Assembly (NCBI GenBank): GCA_938049325.1
Contig: CALICC010000333.1
Location: 1 to 11,404 of the forward strand
Length of the DNA: 11,404 bases
From: an uncultured Ilumatobacter sp.
Lineage (GTDB): Bacteria; Actinomycetota; Acidimicrobiia; Acidimicrobiales; Ilumatobacteraceae
Direction of reading: 5' to 3'
The notes under the pieces were generated by a model. That model was not told the DNA's origin and did not search any database. It saw only the letters and a program-made list of their open reading frames with translations. Position 1 is the stretch's first letter, and every line of letters starts with the position of its first letter. Shown piece after piece: positions 6,090-11,404 of this stretch. Both the position numbers and the translations under genes were made by a program.

Positions 6090-7184
6090 ATGACCGATGC
6101 CGCCACCGCCGTCCTGCGGCCGCACGCCGAAGATCAATACTCCCACGAGCTGATGGCGATCGCCGCGGTCGACGATCGGCCACGGCCACCGGGCTGGAAG
6201 CTCTCGCCGTGGGCAGTCGTCAGGTACGTCATGGGTGGCACGCTCGACGACGGGACGGTGATCCTGCCCAAGTACGTCGGCCAGCAGCGGCTGATCGAAA
6301 TCGCAACGGCCACCTTGGCGACCGACCGAGCCGTGCTGCTGCTGGGTGTGCCCGGCACGGCGAAGACCTGGGTGGCTGAGCATCTCGCCGCCGCGATCAG
6401 CGGTGACTCGACGCTGCTCGTCCAGGGCACGGCCGGCACGACCGAGGAAACGCTGCGCTACGGCTGGAACTACGCCCGGCTGCTCGCCGATGGTCCGTCG
6501 ACCGAAGCGCTGGTGCCCAGTCCGATTCATCGCGGGATGTCGCGCGGCGCGATCGTGCGTATCGAAGAGCTCACCCGCATGCCGCCTGAAGTGCAAGACG
6601 CACTCGTCACCGTGCTCTCGGAGAAGGTGCTCCCGATTCCCGAGCTCGACACCGAGTTGTCGGCGGTCCAAGGCTTCAACCTCATCGCCACGGCGAACGA
6701 CCGGGACCGCGGTGTCAACGACATGTCGAGCGCTCTGCGTCGACGCTTCAACACGGTCGTCCTCCCGCTGCCGTCCACGATCGACGACGAGGTCGCGATC
6801 GTCTCCCAGCGCGTCGGTGAGTTGGGAAAGGCCTTGGCGTTGCCCGAGGTTCCGGAAGCGGCCGACGAGATCCGGCGTGTCGTCACGATCTTCCGTGAGC
6901 TGCGCAGCGGTGTCACGAGTGACGAACGAACGGCTCTCAAGGTTCCGACCGGCACGCTCTCGACGGCTGAGGCGATCTCGGTGATCACGAACGGCACCGC
7001 GCTCGCCGCGCACTTCGGAGACGGTGAGCTGCGACCGGTCGACGTCGCGGCCGGGATCGTCGGCGCTGTCGTGAGCGACCCGATCCACGATGCGATCGCC
7101 TGGCGCGAATACCTCGAAGGCGTGGTGAGCGAACGTCCCGAATGGGGTGACTTCTACGAGGCGTGTCGGGACCTCGACGCCTGA
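6090..7184 (+). CDS. MoxR-family AAA+ ATPase (YehL-type)
   Basis: A 364-residue AAA+ ATPase. Walker A is GVPGTAKT (86-93, Lys92 for phosphate binding). The Walker B position reads GAIVRIEELTR (153-163), with Glu159-Glu160 where Asp-Glu is usual. Sensor 1 lies in NLIATANDRDRG (197-208, Asn203), and the arginine-finger region is ALRRRF (215-220). The lid domain fills the C-terminus. The N-terminal region (LSPWAVVRYVMGG, 38-50; PKYVGQQRLIE, 60-70) is typical of the YehL branch of MoxR proteins, as is the next gene encoding a VWA domain. MoxR ATPases are thought to remodel or mature protein targets with VWA partners in the cytosol; the target here is unknown. The ATG at 6090 fits family N-termini and may be leaderless. 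The stop is one base before the next gene's likely GTG, so the two are probably co-translated. Confidence 0.93.
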   Translation: MTDAATAVLRPHAEDQYSHELMAIAAVDDRPRPPGWKLSPWAVVRYVMGGTLDDGTVILPKYVGQQRLIEIATATLATDRAVLLLGVPGTAKTWVAEHLAAAISGDSTLLVQGTAGTTEETLRYGWNYARLLADGPSTEALVPSPIHRGMSRGAIVRIEELTRMPPEVQDALVTVLSEKVLPIPELDTELSAVQGFNLIATANDRDRGVNDMSSALRRRFNTVVLPLPSTIDDEVAIVSQRVGELGKALALPEVPEAADEIRRVVTIFRELRSGVTSDERTALKVPTGTLSTAEAISVITNGTALAAHFGDGELRPVDVAAGIVGAVVSDPIHDAIAWREYLEGVVSERPEWGDFYEACRDLDA

Positions 7185-7185
7185 C

Positions 7186-10100
7186 GTGACCGTCCATCTG
7201 CTCGGGATCCGTCATCACGGCCCGGGTTCGGCGCGCTCGGTCCTCCAGGCGCTCGACGATCTCGAGCCCGACATCGTCTTGATCGAAGCTCCGGCCGACG
7301 TCGAGACGGCCCTCAGCTGGATCGGGACTCCCGGTCTCGAACCTCCGGTCGCGCTCCTCGGCTACGTCGCCGCCGATCCAGGGCAGGCGATCTTCGCGCC
7401 GTTCGCCTCGTTCAGCCCCGAGTGGCAGGCAGCGGCGTGGGCCAACGACCGCGAGGTGCCGGTGCGCGCGATCGACCTGCCGATGGCGGTCACGTTTGCC
7501 GCGCGCGACGAAGACGACGGCTTGATCGTCGGCAACGCTCCGGCCGACCCGCTGCGCGAGCTCGCCGCTGCCGCTGGGGATCCCGATCCGGAGCGATGGT
7601 GGGAGGACGTGATCGAGCATCGCGGCGACGGCGCGCCAGCGTTCGACGCGGTGGCTGACGCCATGGCTGCGGCCCGCTCAGGTACGACGCCATCGGCCTC
7701 AGAGGAGCGTCGCGAGGCGCACATGCGACGAGCGATCCGCAAGGCGATCGGCGACGGTCACGACACCGTCGTCGTGGTGTGTGGTGCGTGGCATGTACCG
7801 GCGCTCGACCTCGACGCCCACACGGTCAAGGCCGACACGGCGACGCTGCGCGGGTTGGCGAAGGTGAAGGTCGCGTCGGCCTGGGTGCCCTGGACCCATC
7901 GGCGCCTCACCTCGTCGTCGGGATACGGCGCGGGTGTCGACAGCCCCGGCTGGTATCACCACGTGTTCGATCATCCGGGGGCCGATGGCGTCGCGCGGTT
8001 CTTCGTCGACGCGGCGCGGTTGCTGCGCAGTCGTGGGCTGTCGGCGTCGCCCGACCACCTGATCGCGGGGACGCGTCTCGCCGACGCGCTCGCCGCGATG
8101 CGCGAACGTCCGCGTCCCGGCTTGACCGAAGTGCTCGACGCCGCCGATGCGGTGATGGGCGGACTCGATGTCGTGCAGTCCGAGCTCGTCGTCGGCGACG
8201 CGCTCGGCTCGGTGCCCGACGGTGCGCCGCAGGTTCCGCTCGCTCGCGACCTCGCCAAGGCGCAGAAGTCGGCGCGACTCAAACCGGCCGCGACTCCCAA
8301 GACCGTGGAGGTCGACCTCCGCTCGCCCACGGGCTTGCGTAAGTCGCACCTCCTGCATCGCCTGCTCGCGTTGGGTGTGCCCTGGGGCGTGCCGGAAGAG
8401 GGGCGTGGATCATCGGGGACATTCCGCGAGACCTGGCGACTGTCGTGGGAGCCCGAATTGTCGGTGCGCCTCGTCGAGCGCTCGGGGTACGGCAGCACGG
8501 TCGAGTCGGCCGCCACGGCGCGGCTGGTCGAGCGCGGCGACCAAGCGAGCGGACTCGTCGAGATCGTGGGCGTGCTCGAGCTCGCGTTGTACGCCGATCT
8601 GTCCGAAGCGCTGCCATCGGCGACGCAGCGGTTGGCTGATCGTGCAGCGACCGACCCTGACGTCGGGCACCTCATGGATGTTGCGGTTCCGCTCGCGACG
8701 GCGCAGCGCTACGGCGATGTCCGTCAGACCGATGCGTCGTCGTTGCGCACCGTGTTCGACGGGATGATCGTGCGGATCATGGCGGGCCTCGTGCCGGCGT
8801 GTTCGACGCTCGACGACGATGCCGCGGCGCGCATGATCGAGCGGATGACCGGAGTGCAGACCGCGCTCTCGATGCTCGATCATCAGGCGCGCCGCACGGC
8901 GTACCCGGCGGTGCTCGCGCAACTGGCTGACCGCAACGCCATGCGCCCCGGCGTCGTCAGCGGACGCGCAACCCGGCTGCTGCACGACGCAGGCGACTGG
9001 GGCTCGGCGCAGGTCGAGCGTCGGCTGTCCCAAGCGCTGAGCCCCGGTACCGAGCCGGCGGTCGGCGCGTCGTTCGTCGAGGGTTTCCTCGCTGGGTCGG
9101 GCACCGTGCTCGTGCACGACAGCGAGTTACTCGACGTGGTCGACCGATGGTTGTCATCGTTGACGATCGACGCATTCGACGCGGTGATCGCGCTCCTGCG
9201 GCGAACCTTCGGTGCGTTCGAACCGGCGGAGCGGCGTCAGATCATGGCGCTCGTCATCGGCCAACCGGTCAAGCGGTCGGGTGGTTTCGGAACCGACGTC
9301 GATCCGGACCGTGCCGCGGCCGTGCTCCAGACGGTTCGTCATCTGCTCGGCGTCCCGCTCACCGATGCAGACCGCTCGGAGGCCGCTGTCGTCGACTACA
9401 TCGAGCCGGCGGTGCGTCCTCAGCAAGCGCCAGTGCCGCGTGAGCTCCCGCTCGCACAAGTGTCGGAGTCCGAGCGTCGTCGCCGATGGCGTCTGGTGCT
9501 CGGAAGCGCCGCTGATGCACAGCCGGAGTCCGAGCAACTCGACGGTGCCTCGTCGTCGGAGTCGTCGTCGCAGGGGTCGGGGGCCGGATCGGGCGGCGGT
9601 CCGCCTGAGCCGGACGGTGATTCTGGCGACGACGATGCAGGCGGCGGTGGACGGTCGGGTTCCGACGGTGACGCTGCGGCCGCCAACGACGAGTCGGGGG
9701 AGCAGGCGGGGAGCGGGAGCAACGCACCAGCCGCCACCGCACCGCTCGACGGTGATGATGTGCGTATCGACGCGGCGCTGGGCGCGCTGTACGACCGTGA
9801 CGTGGCGAGTGGTGCGCGGCGCGCCAGCGGCTCGCGTTCCGGCGGACTCGGCCGGTCGAAGCCCGGTGTCGTGCGGTGGCTCGGTGACATCAGGAAGTAC
9901 TTCCCGAAGCCGATCGTGCAGGTGCTGCAACGTGACGCGGTCGAGCGCCTCGATCTCCGTCAGCTCCTCCTCGAACCCGAGCTGCTCCAGGCGGTCGAAC
10001 CCGACATCGGCCTGGTCACCATGCTCGTCGAACTCAATCGAGTCTTGCCTGATGAGACTCGTGCGACCGCTCGGCAGGTGATCGCCTCGGTGCTCGCCGA

Positions 10101-10794
10101 GATCGAACAGCGCCTCACCGACCAGACACGCCAAGCCGTTCGTGGTGCGCTGGCCCGGGCAGCTCGAACGCATCGGCCGCGGCCGGGAGACATCGACTGG
10201 CCGCACACGATCGAGGCCAATCTGCGGCACTGGGTCCCTGAGTACAAGACGATCATCCCGGCGCGGCTGATCGGTCACGGTCGTCGGCAGCAGAGCTTGG
10301 CTCGTGACGTCATCATCGCGGTCGATCAATCGGGGTCGATGGCTGACTCGGTGGTGTATGCCTCCCTGTTTGCCGGGGTGCTCGCACAGCTGCCGACGCT
10401 GCGGACGCACTTCGTCGCGTTCGACACGTCGATCACCGACTTGACCCCGTTCCTCCACGATCCGGTCGAGGTGCTGTTCGGCGTGCAGTTGGGTGGCGGG
10501 ACCGACATCGCAGCGGCGGTCGCGCACTGCGCGCGTCAAATCGAGCGGCCACGCCAGAGCGTGCTGTTTCTCATCACCGACCTGTTCGAGGGTGGCAATG
10601 GCCAGATGATGCGCGCCCGCGTCGGAGAACTGGTGGCGTCGGGCGTCACGGTGATCGTGCTGCTCGCGCTCAGCGACGAGGGCACCCCTGCCCACGATCA
10701 CGAGCATGCAGCGGCGCTCACCGCACTCGGCGCAACCGTCATGGCGACCACGCCGAACGAGTTTCCCGACGTCCTCGCCGCCGCTCTGTCCTGA
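7186..10794 (+). CDS. DUF5682-VWA fusion protein (YehM-like plus YehP-like)
   Basis: A 1202-residue protein with two parts usually encoded by separate genes. Residues 1-778 are DUF5682: GIRHHGPGS (7-15), LIEAP with Glu34, REAHMRR (176-182) and VVCGAWH (197-203, His203). This spacing of His and Glu motifs resembles the TraB/TIKI/EreA-ChaN hydrolase-like fold (inference). Residues 779-858 are a Gly/Ser/Asp/Glu-rich, disordered-looking linker. Residues 859-1040 are helical and precede a VWA domain with a complete metal (MIDAS) site: DQSGS (Asp1047, Ser1049, Ser1051), Thr1106 in GGGTD, and Asp1132 in LITDLFEGG. There is no signal peptide or membrane segment. The VWA part is the expected partner of the upstream MoxR ATPase. 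The start taken is GTG 7186, one base after the ATPase stop, giving the usual short N-terminus; GTG 7147 would overlap the ATPase gene by 38 bases. The joined length is close to E. coli YehM plus YehP. Confidence 0.88.
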   Translation: MTVHLLGIRHHGPGSARSVLQALDDLEPDIVLIEAPADVETALSWIGTPGLEPPVALLGYVAADPGQAIFAPFASFSPEWQAAAWANDREVPVRAIDLPMAVTFAARDEDDGLIVGNAPADPLRELAAAAGDPDPERWWEDVIEHRGDGAPAFDAVADAMAAARSGTTPSASEERREAHMRRAIRKAIGDGHDTVVVVCGAWHVPALDLDAHTVKADTATLRGLAKVKVASAWVPWTHRRLTSSSGYGAGVDSPGWYHHVFDHPGADGVARFFVDAARLLRSRGLSASPDHLIAGTRLADALAAMRERPRPGLTEVLDAADAVMGGLDVVQSELVVGDALGSVPDGAPQVPLARDLAKAQKSARLKPAATPKTVEVDLRSPTGLRKSHLLHRLLALGVPWGVPEEGRGSSGTFRETWRLSWEPELSVRLVERSGYGSTVESAATARLVERGDQASGLVEIVGVLELALYADLSEALPSATQRLADRAATDPDVGHLMDVAVPLATAQRYGDVRQTDASSLRTVFDGMIVRIMAGLVPACSTLDDDAAARMIERMTGVQTALSMLDHQARRTAYPAVLAQLADRNAMRPGVVSGRATRLLHDAGDWGSAQVERRLSQALSPGTEPAVGASFVEGFLAGSGTVLVHDSELLDVVDRWLSSLTIDAFDAVIALLRRTFGAFEPAERRQIMALVIGQPVKRSGGFGTDVDPDRAAAVLQTVRHLLGVPLTDADRSEAAVVDYIEPAVRPQQAPVPRELPLAQVSESERRRRWRLVLGSAADAQPESEQLDGASSSESSSQGSGAGSGGGPPEPDGDSGDDDAGGGGRSGSDGDAAAANDESGEQAGSGSNAPAATAPLDGDDVRIDAALGALYDRDVASGARRASGSRSGGLGRSKPGVVRWLGDIRKYFPKPIVQVLQRDAVERLDLRQLLLEPELLQAVEPDIGLVTMLVELNRVLPDETRATARQVIASVLAEIEQRLTDQTRQAVRGALARAARTHRPRPGDIDWPHTIEANLRHWVPEYKTIIPARLIGHGRRQQSLARDVIIAVDQSGSMADSVVYASLFAGVLAQLPTLRTHFVAFDTSITDLTPFLHDPVEVLFGVQLGGGTDIAAAVAHCARQIERPRQSVLFLITDLFEGGNGQMMRARVGELVASGVTVIVLLALSDEGTPAHDHEHAAALTALGATVMATTPNEFPDVLAAALS

Positions 10795-10809
10795 CTCGAC
10801 GTCCCGCTC

Positions 10810-10815
10810 TACTCT
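10810..10815 (+). promoter_or_regulatory. Candidate -10 box for the PIG-L gene
   Basis: TACTCT fits TANNNT and ends six bases before the ATG at 10822, in the 27-base gap after the DUF5682-VWA stop. There is no Shine-Dalgarno sequence, so leaderless transcription is plausible. This would make the deacetylase a separate transcription unit from the ATPase module. Confidence 0.45.
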
Positions 10816-10821
10816 GTGGTG

Positions 10822-11404
10822 ATGACGCTGCAGCCGGTTCCCGAGGACTGGGAGACGGCACTGGCCGTCGTCGCTCACCCTGACGACATGGAGTACGGCG
10901 CAGCGGCAGCTGTGGCGCGTTGGACGGGGCAAGGCAAGCGTGTGGTGTACGTGTTGGTCACCGATGGCGAGGCGGGCATCGCGACGGTGGCTCCCGACGA
11001 GGTCGGGCCGCTCCGTCGGGGCGAGCAAGTCGCGGCATGTGCGGCCGTCGGGGTCGACGAAGTCGAGTTCCTCGGCCTGCCCGACGGACTGTTGGTCGAA
11101 GGCATCGACCTTCGAGCTGCCCTGTGCGCACCGATTCGTCGTCATCGACCCGACGTGGTGCTGTCGATCAACTTCCGCGACTCCTGGGGTGGGCCGAGCT
11201 GGAATCATCCCGATCATCGAGCCGTGGGACGATCGCTGCTCGATGCGGTTCGCGACGCTGGCAACCCGTGGGTGTTCGAGGATGCGGGGGAGGCGTGGGA
11301 CGGGGTGCGCTTCGTTGCGTTCTCGGGGAGCCCGCAGCCGACGCACGCGGTCGACGTGGGCGACACGTTCGACGCCGGAGTCGAATCGTTGGTCTGCCAT
11401 GAGA
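10822..11404 (+). CDS. PIG-L (LmbE-like) zinc deacetylase, 3'-truncated
   Basis: The frame runs from ATG 10822 to the window edge (194 residues, no stop), so the gene is cut at its 3' end. AHPDDMEYG holds the PIG-L signature HPDD: His19 and Asp22 as zinc ligands, Asp21 as general base. WNHPDHRAVG supplies the third zinc ligand (His132, by analogy with MshB). Between them, VTDGEAG, RRGEQVAACAAVGV and EFLGLPDG are typical of the family. PIG-L enzymes remove N-acetyl groups from GlcNAc-type substrates; actinobacterial members include mycothiol enzymes MshB and Mca, but nothing here decides the substrate. No signal peptide is seen. In-frame GTG codons at 10816 and 10819 are alternative starts. 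A link to the upstream ATPase module is not implied beyond adjacency. Confidence 0.9.
   Translation, partial: MTLQPVPEDWETALAVVAHPDDMEYGAAAAVARWTGQGKRVVYVLVTDGEAGIATVAPDEVGPLRRGEQVAACAAVGVDEVEFLGLPDGLLVEGIDLRAALCAPIRRHRPDVVLSINFRDSWGGPSWNHPDHRAVGRSLLDAVRDAGNPWVFEDAGEAWDGVRFVAFSGSPQPTHAVDVGDTFDAGVESLVCHE

Noticed and set aside
7147..7185. GTG at 7147 as the start of the DUF5682-VWA gene.
   Set aside because: It adds 13 residues (TSTRRVGTSTPD-type) that overlap the ATPase C-terminus and are unlike the family start; GTG 7186 begins directly before the conserved VHLLGIRHHG.
9154..11400. A 748-codon open frame on the minus strand.
   Set aside because: It lies antisense to the DUF5682-VWA and PIG-L genes, both with clear motifs, and has no recognisable domain; long antisense frames are common in GC-rich DNA.

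Overview
The window is GC-rich, uses several GTG starts, has short intergenic gaps, and its proteins are of actinobacterial type. The LipB-LipA arrangement and the overall sequence style suggest an Acidimicrobiia-like actinomycete (Ilumatobacter relatives come to mind). That placement is an inference from protein style, not a database match.

Layout. (1) Bases 2-1174 (+) are the 3' part of a gene fusing the octanoyltransferase LipB to the lipoyl synthase LipA. (2) Bases 1191-2750 hold a tandem GNAT-GNAT acetyltransferase gene (1398-2462, +). It is flanked on both sides by non-coding arrays of a 12-base motif, GTTCYGGTCCAC or its complement. Each array contains one 49-base palindromic core. The arrays mirror each other, with the long arm facing away from the acetyltransferase gene in both. 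(3) Bases 2754-3554 (-) encode an endonuclease/exonuclease/phosphatase-fold protein. It is divergent from the next block across a 132-base gap that holds a second, unrelated 45-base direct repeat. (4) Bases 3687-10794 (+) hold four co-directional genes: a SWIM zinc-finger protein, a short DUF5691 protein, a YehL-type MoxR AAA+ ATPase, and a 1202-residue fusion of a DUF5682 domain to a VWA domain. (5) From 10822 to the right edge is the start of a PIG-L (LmbE-like) deacetylase.

Block 4 is the most system-like part. It has the gene content of the poorly characterised yehL/yehM/yehP/yehQ-type loci of enterobacteria and many actinobacteria. MoxR ATPases paired with VWA (metal-ion-dependent adhesion) proteins are thought to act as chaperone-like remodelling machines, and some such sets have been proposed as biological-conflict systems. 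Here the YehM-like and YehP-like parts form one polypeptide joined by a disordered-looking linker. The genes are tightly packed (a 4-base ATGA overlap and a 1-base gap), except for a 94-base gap before the ATPase that may hold an internal promoter. The role of this locus is unknown.

Start sites at 3687, 6090 and 10822 each have a TANNNT -10-like box ending 6-9 bases upstream and no well-placed Shine-Dalgarno sequence. This fits leaderless transcripts, which are common in actinobacteria. No rRNA, tRNA, CRISPR array or transposase was seen.
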